Positions 38,521 to 48,305 of a stretch of 64,000 nucleotides of DNA are shown here, in pieces. This DNA is from Carpediemonas membranifera. Lineage: Eukaryota; Fornicata. Every line of letters begins with the position of its first letter. Position 1 is the stretch's first letter. The stretch is from positions 558,001 to 622,000 of the forward strand of contig JAHDYR010000038.1 in the NCBI GenBank assembly GCA_019828565.1, written 5' to 3'. The notes beneath the pieces were generated by a model. It saw nothing but the letters and a program-made list of their open reading frames with translations, ran no database searches and was not told where the DNA came from. Both the position numbers and the translations under genes were made by a program.

Positions 38521-39399
38521 ATGTCCGCCTATCTATCAATCAACAATATGGAACGAGCAGCAAAACTACTGAGTTTACGCGCTCCGAAAGAAAATTCTGG
38601 CGAGGATGACACACCAAAGCAAACGCGGGTCTTGACGAAGATGGAGCTGAAGCAGAAGGCACAGAAGGAAAGGTACAAGATGGAATTCGAGCAAGACCAG
38701 CGCCAACGCGAAAAGCTTGTCCAAGAAGCTGCCAGACGGAAGAACTTGGCGTTTGAAAAGAACCTCACCGCGCTGAAGCTTGAAAGAGAGGGCTTCATCG
38801 AGGACATGAAGCGTCTAGTCGAGGAATACGACAAAGAGGTCCGCCGCCGCAAGAAGGCACTCCACAGCGAGTGGGAGCAGCAGGTGTTTGACCCGATCCA
38901 GTCCCGCATCCGGGAGAAGGTCGCCCCCCGCAAGGAGGAGCTCATGAAGCAGAAGAGGGAGCTGTACGACCAGTACCTCTCCACGGTGGCCCGGAAGAAG
39001 GTCGGCGGGGTCTACCGGGACATCCTCATCGACGACTATGACCCCCTCAAGTGGAGGGCCGAGGACACGAAGGCGAGCGTGAGGATCGACGACCCGCTCG
39101 ACAGACCCCTCCGTAAGATGGTCACGGAGCACGTTAAGGTCGGTCTGCCCAAGCCCAGGAAGCAGGCGCCGAGGCAGACTGTGCCCATCGAGCGGTGGGA
39201 CCACCCCGAGACCACGGGCCTCATCGGGGTCGTGGTCGAGAAGACGAAGGAGCCCAACCCCATGAGCAAGAGCAGCGTGCGGATCGACCACTACGACGTG
39301 CCCCGCGGCAACGAGCATGCCCGGGGCGACTTCCCTGCCGGTGGGAAGAGTATCAAGCCGCAGCCGGACAGCGTGGCCAGATTAATGGGTCAGTCATGA
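38521..39399 (+). CDS. FAM228-like coiled-coil protein, probably ciliary
   Basis: 292 residues from ATG 38521 (ATG 38548 possible). The first half is a charged helix (MELKQKAQKERYKMEFEQDQ). The second half matches the FAM228 pattern as I know it: LHSEWEQQVFDPIQSRIREK, RELYDQYLSTVARKKVGGVY, then DDYDPLKWRAEDTK and DPLDRPL. FAM228 proteins are small and linked to cilia or sperm flagella in animals, with unknown mechanism. Intact frame. Assignment by motif memory only. Confidence 0.5.
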   Translation: MSAYLSINNMERAAKLLSLRAPKENSGEDDTPKQTRVLTKMELKQKAQKERYKMEFEQDQRQREKLVQEAARRKNLAFEKNLTALKLEREGFIEDMKRLVEEYDKEVRRRKKALHSEWEQQVFDPIQSRIREKVAPRKEELMKQKRELYDQYLSTVARKKVGGVYRDILIDDYDPLKWRAEDTKASVRIDDPLDRPLRKMVTEHVKVGLPKPRKQAPRQTVPIERWDHPETTGLIGVVVEKTKEPNPMSKSSVRIDHYDVPRGNEHARGDFPAGGKSIKPQPDSVARLMGQS

Positions 39400-39500
39400 C
39401 GAATGGCATCTGTAAACGTGCTTCGTCGGGCGGAGGGTAATCAGATTGGAGATCTGAGTGGTTGATTGATCCTTGTCAAAGACATCGAAAAGCGACAAAG

Positions 39501-40265
39501 ATGCCGAAACAAGATACTCCGCAGCAAGTACTGGCCGGATTGACATCTAAGAACCAGTTCACAAAGACCGGCACCACAATTTGTGGTGTTATATGCAAGA
39601 ACGGCGTGGTTCTCGGCGCAGATACCCGGAGTACTGCTGGCGACATCGTTATGGACAAGAACTGCGAGAAGATCCACTATATTGCCCCCAACATCTACTG
39701 CTGTGGTGCTGGAACCGCCGCGGATACCGAATACACCACGGAACTCATTAGCAGCCAGTGCAAGCTCCACCGCTACAGAACCGACCGCGACACGCGCGTC
39801 GCCACAGCCAAGACGATGCTGACGCGCCACCTGTTCCAGTACCAGGGCCATGTCTCAGCGGCCCTCGTCCTCGGTGGTGTCGACGTCCTTGGCCCCCATC
39901 TCCACACCATCTACCCCCACGGGTCGACGGACACTCTGCCCTTCGTTGCTATGGGGTCAGGCTCCCTCGCTGCCATCTCTATGCTGGAGCAGGGTGACGC
40001 AGACCACCAGGGATGGCGGCCGAACATGGAGGTAGAGGAGGCGGTGGATCTCGTCAAGAGAGCGATCCACGCGGGTATCTTCAATGATATGGGGTCCGGG
40101 TCGAATGTGGACATCTGTGTGATCACCAAGGATGAGGCTGGCAAGATTGCCGCGGATTACCGGCGCAACACCGACATTGCCAACCCCCGCAAGTACCGCA
40201 GGGATGTGCCCTATAAGCTGCCCGCCACGAGGCTGGTGGAGGTCAACGGGGATATGGACATGTAA
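39501..40265 (+). CDS. PSMB7: 20S proteasome subunit beta type 7 (beta2, trypsin-like)
   Basis: 254-residue precursor from ATG 39501. The propeptide ends at ...KTG, exposing the catalytic Thr1 in [20 protein letters not shown]. Asp17 and Lys33 equivalents ([18 protein letters not shown]) are present, as is [12 protein letters not shown]. The later MGSGSLAA turn and [15 protein letters not shown] complete the Ntn-hydrolase fold, and the beta2-type C-terminal extension ([10 protein letters not shown]) is kept. It cleaves after basic residues within the 20S core. Intact and intron-free. The downstream neighbour is an SDR fragment. Confidence 0.97.
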   Translation: MPKQDTPQQVLAGLTSKNQFTKTGTTICGVICKNGVVLGADTRSTAGDIVMDKNCEKIHYIAPNIYCCGAGTAADTEYTTELISSQCKLHRYRTDRDTRVATAKTMLTRHLFQYQGHVSAALVLGGVDVLGPHLHTIYPHGSTDTLPFVAMGSGSLAAISMLEQGDADHQGWRPNMEVEEAVDLVKRAIHAGIFNDMGSGSNVDICVITKDEAGKIAADYRRNTDIANPRKYRRDVPYKLPATRLVEVNGDMDM

Positions 40266-40311
40266 ATCTAAGGTACAAGATGACAGGTGGTGTGTACGGT
40301 CGACGGTAATT

Positions 40312-40662
40312 CCCCGTCATGTCCAACATCGCGTCCATCTACGGCCTGGTCGGATCCTCGAGGCCCCCGCCTATCACGCCTCCAAGTGTGGTGTCATCAA
40401 CTTCACCCGCGCCGTCGCGGCTGAGCTCGCCAAGTACAACATCACGTGCAACGCCATCTGCCCCGGCTTCTTCACCACCGAGCTGACCGAGAGCTTCATG
40501 GAGACCGAGCTCTTCGACAACTACTGTAAGGCCTCCGTCCCCATGCTCCGCTGGGGCAAGGAGGGCGAGATCAATCCCGGCGCCATCTTCCTGGCCAGCG
40601 AGGAGGCCTCGTACGTCACCGGCATCGCCCTCCCCATCGACGGCGGCTACACTGCCGTTTAA
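40312..40662 (+). pseudogene. Short-chain dehydrogenase/reductase, C-terminal fragment
   Basis: Only the second half of an SDR is present: SNIASIYGLVG, a one-base break in the C5 run near 40362, then AYHASKCGVINFTRAVAAEL carrying the catalytic Tyr-x3-Lys. The FabG-like end follows (NAICPGFFTTELTE, IFLASEEASYVTGIALPIDGG). The Rossmann nucleotide-binding half (TGxxxGxG) and Ser region are missing, because the segment starts only about 50 bp after the proteasome gene. It looks like a 5'-truncated fragment from duplication or transfer. Related enzymes include gluconate 5-dehydrogenase and FabG. Confidence 0.75.
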
Positions 40663-40797
40663 GTTTACGTTGTAAAACTCAGCTCAGCGGTGAACGCATT
40701 GCCCAGGCCGACTGATTCTTCGAGTCAAGACCCTGCCGCTTCACGAGTCGGCGCCACATGATCAAGCCGCGGACCACTGCCATTGTCATTCTTACCC

Positions 40798-40804
40798 ATT
40801 TACT
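40798..40804 (-). promoter_or_regulatory. Candidate polyadenylation signal AGTAAAT (minus strand)
   Basis: AGTAAAT about ten bases past the stop of the secreted minus-strand gene. Confidence 0.35.
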
Positions 40805-40813
40805 AGCCTTACC

Positions 40814-41926
40814 TTACTGGGCGAGGGACAGGACAGACTGTGACATGTCCGCGCTGCCGCCGAGGACGTAGACGGCACCGCTACTGAGGCTGACACCAGT
40901 CATCATGATCTGGCTGCCACTCATGCCAACGCCGTTGACGCGCTGAACAACCCAACCAGAGGGGGAGGTCGCTAGCACGAGTCTGGTGACGGCCCAGGTG
41001 TTCTTGGTGGTGAGGCACGTGAGAGAGACTTCGATGGTGTGGGCGGACAACACGACGGGAGTGGCCTGGACGATGCCCTTAGATACGATGCCCATGGAGG
41101 CGACAGGCTCAAGCATGGCGTCCGTCAGGTCGAGTTTGAAGTGTTTGAGCTGGTTACCATCGCGCTCGAAGATGACGAAAGAAGGGGCAGCGGTCATGTC
41201 CTCGCTGATCTTCTGGTAGACGACTGCGCCGAAGCCCGCGCAGTTTTCGGAGTCGGGGAGGACGAACTCGGGCGGGACTGAGATGGTCTGGGTCTTGGTG
41301 TAGCCGCCGTGGGAATCGGAGACAGCGACGATGGCAGTGCCATTGGTGTCGATGAGGAGCATGTCGTCGTCGACCAGCTTCATCGCAATGGGCTCATTGT
41401 CCACCTCAATGGACACAGTCTTGGCAGCTTGCAGCTTGCCGTTGACGCGGAAGGCCCCTGAAAGCTGACCAGTGGAGTCGATGCTGAGCACAGCGTCTTC
41501 CTTGAACACGGCGGCGGAGGCGTAACCGTTGGCAGGCAGCTTGCCGTTGGGGATCAGTGCTTTGTGGCCCGAGCGCTTGTAATCGAAGACTGCGGCTTCG
41601 CCGGTCTCCATGTTCGTCGCAGCCAACATGAGGTAGTCGCGGGAGATGACCATCGGGATTAGCATGCCGTAGTTGTCGCCCGTGATGGCCTCGTTCTTGG
41701 ACCATGTCTTGCCGTCAGCGGAGGTGTAGATGTAGACTTTCGTGTTGTAATCGCCTTGCATCCAGTTGGCGACGGCGATTGGAATCATATCGTTCGTGCC
41801 AATGAGGGGCGCGGGGAAGAACTGGCCGTCGGGGTTGCTGCTGGGATCAGTGGCAACGGTGATGGCAGAAAAGCAGGAAACGCACGCTACAAGAGCCACA
41901 AGGGCAAAAACCCTGAATGTTTGCAT
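40814..41926 (-). CDS. Secreted beta-rich protein, sialidase/propeller-like
   Basis: 370 residues from ATG 41926 with a signal peptide (MQTFRVFALVALVACVSCFS). The remainder is beta-rich with repeated blade-like strands (VYIYTSADGKTWSKNEAI, MLAATNMETGEAAVFDY, AVYVLGGSADMSQSVLSL). SADGKTWS resembles the Asp-box turn (SxDxGxTW) of sialidase and BNR repeats, but only one clear example is seen. No membrane segment at the C-terminus. Likely secreted or lysosomal; substrate unknown. Confidence 0.65.
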   Translation of the reverse strand: MQTFRVFALVALVACVSCFSAITVATDPSSNPDGQFFPAPLIGTNDMIPIAVANWMQGDYNTKVYIYTSADGKTWSKNEAITGDNYGMLIPMVISRDYLMLAATNMETGEAAVFDYKRSGHKALIPNGKLPANGYASAAVFKEDAVLSIDSTGQLSGAFRVNGKLQAAKTVSIEVDNEPIAMKLVDDDMLLIDTNGTAIVAVSDSHGGYTKTQTISVPPEFVLPDSENCAGFGAVVYQKISEDMTAAPSFVIFERDGNQLKHFKLDLTDAMLEPVASMGIVSKGIVQATPVVLSAHTIEVSLTCLTTKNTWAVTRLVLATSPSGWVVQRVNGVGMSGSQIMMTGVSLSSGAVYVLGGSADMSQSVLSLAQ

Positions 41927-42379
41927 GAATTGCTGTAGTGTCGCCCGACTTGGAGACAGTTATATCCTGTATCTCTCAGATATGCTCAGATTTTGATTAT
42001 TTATCGCCCCTGGCGCTGGTCTTTCCAACCCTAACCCGTTGAATACCCGCGGCACCCCCAAGCGGAGGCTGGGCTCGCATCGGGAATCGCGAAGGGATGG
42101 TGAAGAAAACACGTTGGCTAGAGTGACAGTCCTCTGTCCTATTCTGCACCAAACTTCTGCACCGATGCAGCGCCGAACGCGTCATTGGCCAGCGCCAGCC
42201 ATCTGGCGAACGAAGAAAGCGACGTCCGTTCGTTGTCCGCTCAATGGCTGAAGACTCCACAACCCCCCGGACCCTCGCCTCACCCGATTGGTGGCAACGT
42301 GAGTTGGCCGAGTCTGTCATCGTGGCATGGTTGCAACTGCCCAGATCGATGTGACTCTGGGCAAGTCGACAATTCGCCA
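41927..42379. other. Spacer between divergent genes
   Basis: About 450 bp, holding the two divergent promoters. No element recognised. Confidence 0.4.
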
Positions 42380-43000
42380 ATGACCACTGCGCAAGCAACA
42401 AAGAGTTGCATCACCTTACAAGGATCAGCTCAGATCGTGTCTGAGTACCTTGAATGCGCTGTTGAGAACATTCTTTTCCTTCGAGGTGTTTTCCCTGACG
42501 ATCATTTCACAAGGAAGCGTCTGTACGAGCTCAACGTTGTTACAACCTCTGATGAGTCACTCAAGAAGTATCTGAAAGCCAATATCGCCACCATCTCTTC
42601 GTGGATCGAGAGTAACAAGGTCGAGCGTCTTGTTCTCGTCCTAGCAAACTCCACCAACGACGAAACGATCGAGCGCTGGGAGTTCGACATCAAGACTGAC
42701 GCCCAGGCAGAGAATGACGAGAGTACCACGTCCGACAAGCCCTTGAAGGAGATCCAGAAGGAGATCCAGGCCGTCGTCCGACAGATCACGACCTCGTCGA
42801 CATTCCTCCCAACCATTGAGGTACCGTGCAGCTTCGACATCATCCTCCACACCAAGCAGGGCCTCGAGATGGGCAACGAGTGGGAGATCAGCGCCCCCAA
42901 GACCATTGACGGTGCAGTCGAGGTCAAGTTCAAGAGCTTCGACACCAAGCTCCACAGGGTGGAGACCGGCGTCTGCTACAAGCCCTCGGATGACTTGTAG
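42380..43000 (+). CDS. MAD2: Spindle checkpoint protein MAD2 (HORMA domain)
   Basis: 206 residues from ATG 42380, the usual length for MAD2. The HORMA fold is clear: ITLQGSAQIVSEYLECAVEN at the N-terminus, ILFLRGVFPDDHFTRKRLYE, the helix LKKYLKANIATISSWIESNK, VERLVLVLANS, ERWEFDIKTD, EIQAVVRQITTSSTFLP, and a C-terminal safety-belt region (VEVKFKSFDTKLHRVETGV). MAD2 converts between open and closed forms and inhibits Cdc20-APC/C until chromosomes attach. An intact, intron-free gene supports an operating spindle checkpoint. Confidence 0.97.
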   Translation: MTTAQATKSCITLQGSAQIVSEYLECAVENILFLRGVFPDDHFTRKRLYELNVVTTSDESLKKYLKANIATISSWIESNKVERLVLVLANSTNDETIERWEFDIKTDAQAENDESTTSDKPLKEIQKEIQAVVRQITTSSTFLPTIEVPCSFDIILHTKQGLEMGNEWEISAPKTIDGAVEVKFKSFDTKLHRVETGVCYKPSDDL

Positions 43001-43186
43001 GCAGTGTCAGTGCCACCCACACTGCTTGAACTCGTCTCCATAAACTGTCACGGAAATATCGAGCAGCCCTTAACACTCATAGCAAAGTCAGGCAGGGCAT
43101 GATACGGTATACCTGCTACCCCTCCATAGGTAGCTGCGGGGCATAAGAATGGACCATCAATCCAAGGTCGGCCATGGCATGCCGCG

Positions 43187-44608
43187 GGGCTTGGGGCAGA
43201 AGGCGCCATACACACGCATGCTTGCTATCATGCGCGAGTGCGGCTGCAGCGGCGACAGTTGCTACATTGTGACCGACTTGAACCGACTGCTGGAGAAATT
43301 TGTCGATTTTGCGTACGGAGAAGCATGCCCAAATGGACACATATTCTCCCGTTTGATAGCAGTAGGGCCGCTTTTTGTGTTGCTAAACACCCTCATTATC
43401 CGCTTATCGCCATCGGAAAGACTGATCACTTCGTTCACCTTGTGCAGCTTGACCTGGATGCACCCGAGGAGCTCTCGATGTCGCCAGAGCGGAAACGCTC
43501 TCCGTGGATCGTGAAGTGGCATCCGACAGCCATCGACCGGCTTGTAGTTGCGGACCTCAGCGGCAAGATCACACTCTACACCATCCAGGGCCTTCCCTGG
43601 GCGGCCACGTGGGTGGAGGAGGTCAGCTGGCAGCTTACAGACCAAAACTACAAGTCTTCCAGCCCGACATCGCTGTTCTTCCATCCCGTTGACCCCAGCT
43701 ACCTCTTCGTGTCGACCCACAGCGCAGTGTACCTCATCGACACCACTGTGGATCCCAGTCACGGGCTGACCGAGATCGAGGGGGCCGACAGACTGTTCAC
43801 GTCCACTACCACGGTGCGGACGTCAGGCTACCACCTCAAGCTCAGCATCGACGCGCTTGTCCCCTTCGTCACCGCCCGCAGCAGCGGGCTCGTCGCCGCC
43901 GTCCGCGGCCAAGACTGGGTTAGAGGGCATGAGCGCCACATGGCGCAGGACACATACATCATCCCCTACAAGTTCGCGGGCAAACCGAAGACGCGCTTCG
44001 ACGCAGCCTCGTGCTTCATCAGCCGGACCGAGACGATCCACGAGAGCTCGCTGGTTGTTCACAACGGTCTGCTTGCAGTTCAGGGTCATGCTGCTGAGAG
44101 CGCGGTCGAGCTGCCCCAGGCCTTCCCACCGCTGCCCGAACCAGGCAAGGTCCCCAAGACGATCGAGCAGATGGAAGAGGGCCTCTTCCGGAAACTCGAG
44201 GAGGCCGAGGCATACCCCGCGCTGCTGGTGGTCGACCTCGAGGCCGTACAGGGTATTGGGCCGCAAAAGCCAGCGATGCAGAAGATCGAGCTCGACTATC
44301 GCAAGCCCCACCCAACCTCACTGTGCTGGTGCGGCGACCGCTTGGTGATCGGGCCGACCCGGCTTGGGGTGAATGTCTCGTTCCGCGTCTTCGATGCCAG
44401 CAAAGGCACCCTGGTGGAGAAGCCGCCGATGAGCACCCCGCAGTCGGAGCTCGACGGCTCCCACATGTCGATGCTGTCCGATGGCTTCCACAACAGCAAC
44501 ACCTTGGAGCCGGCGGGGGACGATCGGCTGATCTCGGCCACCCCCAACGGCATCGTGGCCATAGCCTTCGTTGACAGCAGCGAGTGAGTGTACATATAAA
44601 TCGCAGCT
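43187..44608. repeat. Segmental duplication, copy B (1422 bp)
   Basis: 99.9% identical to 26332-27753, same orientation, with boundaries in unrelated flanks. Confidence 0.95.
43325..44587 (+). CDS. WD40-like beta-propeller protein, copy B
   Basis: 420 residues from ATG 43325, identical to the copy at 26470-27732 except for one Ala-to-Ser change (NYKSSSP). The duplicated block brings about 138 bp of upstream sequence, so both copies may share a promoter. It sits between MAD2 and a second propeller-like gene. Function not recognised. Confidence 0.75.
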   Translation: MPKWTHILPFDSSRAAFCVAKHPHYPLIAIGKTDHFVHLVQLDLDAPEELSMSPERKRSPWIVKWHPTAIDRLVVADLSGKITLYTIQGLPWAATWVEEVSWQLTDQNYKSSSPTSLFFHPVDPSYLFVSTHSAVYLIDTTVDPSHGLTEIEGADRLFTSTTTVRTSGYHLKLSIDALVPFVTARSSGLVAAVRGQDWVRGHERHMAQDTYIIPYKFAGKPKTRFDAASCFISRTETIHESSLVVHNGLLAVQGHAAESAVELPQAFPPLPEPGKVPKTIEQMEEGLFRKLEEAEAYPALLVVDLEAVQGIGPQKPAMQKIELDYRKPHPTSLCWCGDRLVIGPTRLGVNVSFRVFDASKGTLVEKPPMSTPQSELDGSHMSMLSDGFHNSNTLEPAGDDRLISATPNGIVAIAFVDSSE

Positions 44609-44804
44609 GTAAAGTGCAACTGCTACGGCTTGGTGAGCCAGGCCTCCCTGCTGGTGGGCATGTCGGCTGGGTCGACCTAGGACAAAAGAGTCGGCAACGA
44701 GGGCCACGCAGCAGATAGCTGACCCTGGTCGGCCAGCTGCCTGGGGTTGATGAGGCCAGAGTCCATGACTCGGCGTGGGGTTGCCGCAGTTTTGTCTCAT
44801 TGAA

Positions 44805-45947
44805 ATGGTTGGACACACAACAGAGCTTCTAACAAAGCTGACGGAGATCAAGCCATCTGAAGCTAGCAAAAATGCCGAGTTCGTTACGATCTCCTTCATG
44901 GATGTCGAGGATGAGTTCCAGGAAGGCGATAACACTCCTCCAAGTCCAGTTCCTCGTGTTCCGCGTCATTACAAGCTTGCTACTGGGAAGAGGCCGCTTA
45001 GCTTCCCGCAGCTGACCTCCTGGCCTTCATGGCTTGTCCGCTACGCCTATCTCAAGCTACATCCCGAGCTCAAATCGCTCACACAAGCACATACTCTGCT
45101 CGAGGCCCCCTCTCGCGCTGTCCTTCACGACGGCATAGTCTACGATGCCCCCGACAGCACTGCCCCGTCTCTAGTTACTGGCCACGGTCCTGTCCTATGC
45201 GCCACGAAGCTCGGCTCCCACATTCTCTCTGCTCACGCCACCGGCCTGTGCCTCTCCGCCCCCAACAGCTCCTCCTCGGACGACAGGTTCGTGCCCGTTG
45301 AGCTCACTGGTGCGCGGATGCTCAGTGTGCACAAGAACACCACTCTCGTTGCCGTCGCACGCGTCTCGGGCGTGAGCGTTGTCGACCTCGACACATCAAA
45401 CGCTTCGTACCTGCCTGTGCGTGCGCACATCGCTGCCTTCTCCCCTGATGGCTCAATGATCGCGATGGCCACAGCCTCTGGCGTCTGGTTGCACTCTCTC
45501 CGCACCGCGCGCCGTTCTTTCTTCCCCACCCAACGCCCGATCACAGCGATGGTTTGGATAGAGTCTGCTTTGGTAATGGCCGAGCATGAGTGCACCACGC
45601 TTGAAGTTGCCGTGGCGAATCCGAAGACGCTCGTGCTTTCGCCCATTGGCGGGCTGGGTCTCCAGCCAGTCGCCCTCGGGGGCGCTGTCCTTGGCGGTGC
45701 AGTTACTAACCTTGTTTATGCAGATAAGGTGCTCCATGTAACTGCTGGAATCAGGGCTGGTGGGCGAGCACATGCCTCGCTCATTTCGATGGTTGTCTCC
45801 ATCGACGCCGTGCCCCGAGGCGTGGTGATCCGGGCAGGCGGGACCACAGACCGGGTGTGGGGTGACGTGGTTCCACAGCTGTCGGCTGCCCCTGGCGTGC
45901 TGTGCTACCTGCTGGACGGGGAAGTTATGTCGGTGGATGTGCTGTAG
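44805..45947 (+). CDS. Hypothetical WD40-like protein
   Basis: 380 residues from ATG 44805. The N-terminal 60 residues are polar and acidic (FMDVEDEFQEGDNTPPSPVP). The remainder has propeller-like strands, for example HKNTTLVAVARVSGVSVVDL and AAFSPDGSMIAMATASGVWL, the latter a typical WD40 FSPDG turn. Family not recognised; a nucleoporin or autophagy propeller is possible. Intact single frame. Confidence 0.6.
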   Translation: MVGHTTELLTKLTEIKPSEASKNAEFVTISFMDVEDEFQEGDNTPPSPVPRVPRHYKLATGKRPLSFPQLTSWPSWLVRYAYLKLHPELKSLTQAHTLLEAPSRAVLHDGIVYDAPDSTAPSLVTGHGPVLCATKLGSHILSAHATGLCLSAPNSSSSDDRFVPVELTGARMLSVHKNTTLVAVARVSGVSVVDLDTSNASYLPVRAHIAAFSPDGSMIAMATASGVWLHSLRTARRSFFPTQRPITAMVWIESALVMAEHECTTLEVAVANPKTLVLSPIGGLGLQPVALGGAVLGGAVTNLVYADKVLHVTAGIRAGGRAHASLISMVVSIDAVPRGVVIRAGGTTDRVWGDVVPQLSAAPGVLCYLLDGEVMSVDVL

Positions 45948-46089
45948 ATTGTTGGGAGTTCTCGCATTGGAAATTAAAAGCATCAGGCGTCCGTTGGCGT
46001 TCCCCTGGTACCTGGTATGGCCACAGCAGCGAGTGTCGAGTGCCGAGAGGCGCCCTTGAGGGTCTTGTGCAAAAAATCTTCCACATCAC

Positions 46090-47344
46090 ATGGACGAATG
46101 GGAATTTAGGAACGCATGGCGCGCGCGAATGAACGAGTTGCACGTTACAGACAGGCTTAAGGTTTGTATTCGGGCTGATTCTCACTCAGACCCAGCTCAG
46201 GCAGATGGTATTCACGGATGAGCTCACATACAGCTCAGGAATGCGCGAGGAGCTTACAGATGACCTTTCTCTGGCCATTAAGCTGATACAGGACCTTCAG
46301 GATTCGCTCTTTCCCCGCAGTGCGTCAGTATTAAGCGCCGAATCCGGGGTCAACTCTCCAAACCGCCGAGACCTTGCCGATAAGCTGAAACTCAGGCTTC
46401 CAGACCTCAGCACAGACCATCCTCTGCTCCTACAGCTCGCTACTTGGCTCCAGAGGAAGGCTGATGACTCACTCAGCAAGAGCCTCCAGGTCTCCCCAAC
46501 CCTGAAGGCTGTGGGTGTGAACACGGAAGCATCGCCTGACGTATCTGCTGTTCAGCAGAAAGAAATCGAAGAAAAGGTCACGGCTCGTCTGCGAGCCAAG
46601 TTTGAGAACGAAAAGCTAGTCGCAGTTGCCCGCCTCGAAGGAATCATGGAAGGCCGCGAGCAGCAGCGGGTCGCTGAACGGATTGCAATGGAACAACGCG
46701 AGAAGAACCGCGAGGAGAAGATAGCGAGGCTTGAGGGCGAGCTCTTTGCGTTGCGGGATCGGACATCCAGGATTGCCTCTGAGGCGAAGACATTGCATGA
46801 TGACGCCGAAGCTCGGAAAGAGAAGCTGGCTGAGAGTGTTGCTGAGGTTGAGCACGCGTACTACAGCTTGCAGACCAAGATGAAGCACACCTCACCCACT
46901 CCTTCGCCCCGCGTCCCCCAGCCATCACCAGGCCAAGAAGAGCCGAGACCCGAGCAGGATAGCCGCCCAGCTCCCCTGGTAGCATCGCCCGACAGTGACA
47001 AGGAAATGATTACATCAACTCCAATCCAAGTCACCCCGGAGGTACCCCGATCTGCAGAGCTCCCTTCGCCACTGTCCGCACCAGTGCAGAGCAGTCAGCC
47101 CAAGTTACGGATGGGATCGGTGCTGTCTGCTGGCTCCTGGGCGGTCCCAAGTGCATCCAAGGTTCATAGTGGGCGATTGCCTGAGATCGTCCCGAGTGTG
47201 AGATCATCAAATGTTGTAATCGGCCAGAGTCCCGCAATTGCGACTCCCACGATGGTCACTGAAGTGAAGCCAGAGCCCGAAGACGCTGGGCAGTTTTCCG
47301 ACCACTTTGAGGATGAGACGGTCGAGGAGATTGACAGCGATTGA
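46090..47344 (+). CDS. OFD1/FOP-like LisH coiled-coil protein, one mini-intron
   Basis: Exon 1 at 46090-46161 and exon 2 from 46190, with a 28-nt intron GTTTGTATTC...CTCACTCAG; total 408 residues. The splice creates VTDRLKTQLRQMVFTDEL, matching the N-terminal pattern of OFD1/FOR20 (LKTQLR). A LisH-like motif follows (LAIKLIQDLQDSLFPRSASV, then LSAESG), with RRDLADKLKL, a VGVNTEAS segment and a long coiled coil (EIEEKVTARLRAKFENEKLV ...). The C-terminus is Pro/Ser-rich with an acidic end. OFD1-family proteins sit at centriole distal ends and ciliary bases. Shorter than animal OFD1 (about 1000 residues). Confidence 0.65.
46162..46189 (+). other. Spliceosomal mini-intron, 28 nt
   Basis: GTTTGTATTC...CTCACTCAG. 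It joins an upstream 24-codon exon to the coiled-coil frame. Confidence 0.7.
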
Positions 47345-47732
47345 GATTTGATGTGATTATTGAGCGGTCCGTCAGATTGGATAGCGCATCAAGAGAGTGG
47401 TACAGTGATACACAGCGGGGTAAAGATGGTAGCATGGCTTTATTGGCGCCCGGACTCATGGGGATAGTGATTTCGGCCATCGACCGATCCGCACAACGTA
47501 AGTGAGCGGAGATGCTTGAAATCATCATTGGATTTCTCTCAGTTGGATGTTAGTGATCGTTGAGGGCGTTCAATAGGCATGTGTGTGCCAGCGCCAGAGG
47601 CATGGTTGGGGAAATGTGCGTGTCAAAGTTTGAAGAAGGAAATGTGAAGGCAGAAAGCAAGAAAGAGCAAAACTAAAACGCTTGATTCGTTCGGTGTCGT
47701 GCCTTGCGCAAGAATTGAGCCCGAGGCAGCTG
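47345..47732. other. Spacer, nothing recognised
   Basis: About 390 bp between two convergent genes, AT-richer than coding DNA. Confidence 0.4.
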
Positions 47733-48068
47733 CTAAGTTTTTCCCAAGGCATCTTCCAACTTTTCATCTGCCATCCATTTGACCACCCAACTCAGCCCAC
47801 AAAACGGGATAAGAGGCACTATACCGACCTCAACAGCAGCCAAGGATCCTGCTGCCCAAATTTTGACCGGACCTTTTTTCAATATTAGTGGGGTCCACGA
47901 CAGAATCGAGGCATATGCGCGGTCCCAGCAAAATAGCTTGGGTTGGCTTAGCCCGCAATTGACCAGCAAGAGCCCCAGATAGAGATGCTCTCTTGTCGCG
48001 CCAGCTATCACGGGATCTGAATTGTCAGTTTTGCTCTCGGACTGGACCTGCAGATCGAGTGAGTTCAT
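47733..48068 (-). CDS. Hypothetical small protein with hydrophobic segments
   Basis: 111 residues from ATG 48068. Hydrophobic stretches at about 31-40 (YLGLLLVNCG) and 69-92 (IWAAGSLAAVEVGIVPLIPF) suggest one or two membrane segments, and the tail is charged (WMADEKLEDALGKT). No family recognised. It is divergent from the RJL GTPase gene. Confidence 0.45.
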   Translation of the reverse strand: MNSLDLQVQSESKTDNSDPVIAGATREHLYLGLLLVNCGLSQPKLFCWDRAYASILSWTPLILKKGPVKIWAAGSLAAVEVGIVPLIPFCGLSWVVKWMADEKLEDALGKT

Positions 48069-48305
48069 ATCTCCAGATTAGTTGTAACTTGGTTAAATAT
48101 TCTTGTCGAGTGTGGACAGTTTGTTGGTTTTGATGATCTCATATCCTGGTGTTGGCGGAACTTTGATCTGTCCTGACCGACCTCCTTATCGTCCCAAGAT
48201 CGCGACTGGACAATATTCCTCCGAATCCATGTTTTGGATTGGAGGTTTTGCATACCGATACCGTTGTGGTTGAGTGCAGAATAAGGCACGCATTGAAGAC
48301 AAACG

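Noticed and set aside
40807-40817. CCTTACCTTAC matching an arm of the Fanzor palindrome
   Set aside because: Eleven bases only, no palindrome or nuclease remnant nearby; may be chance.
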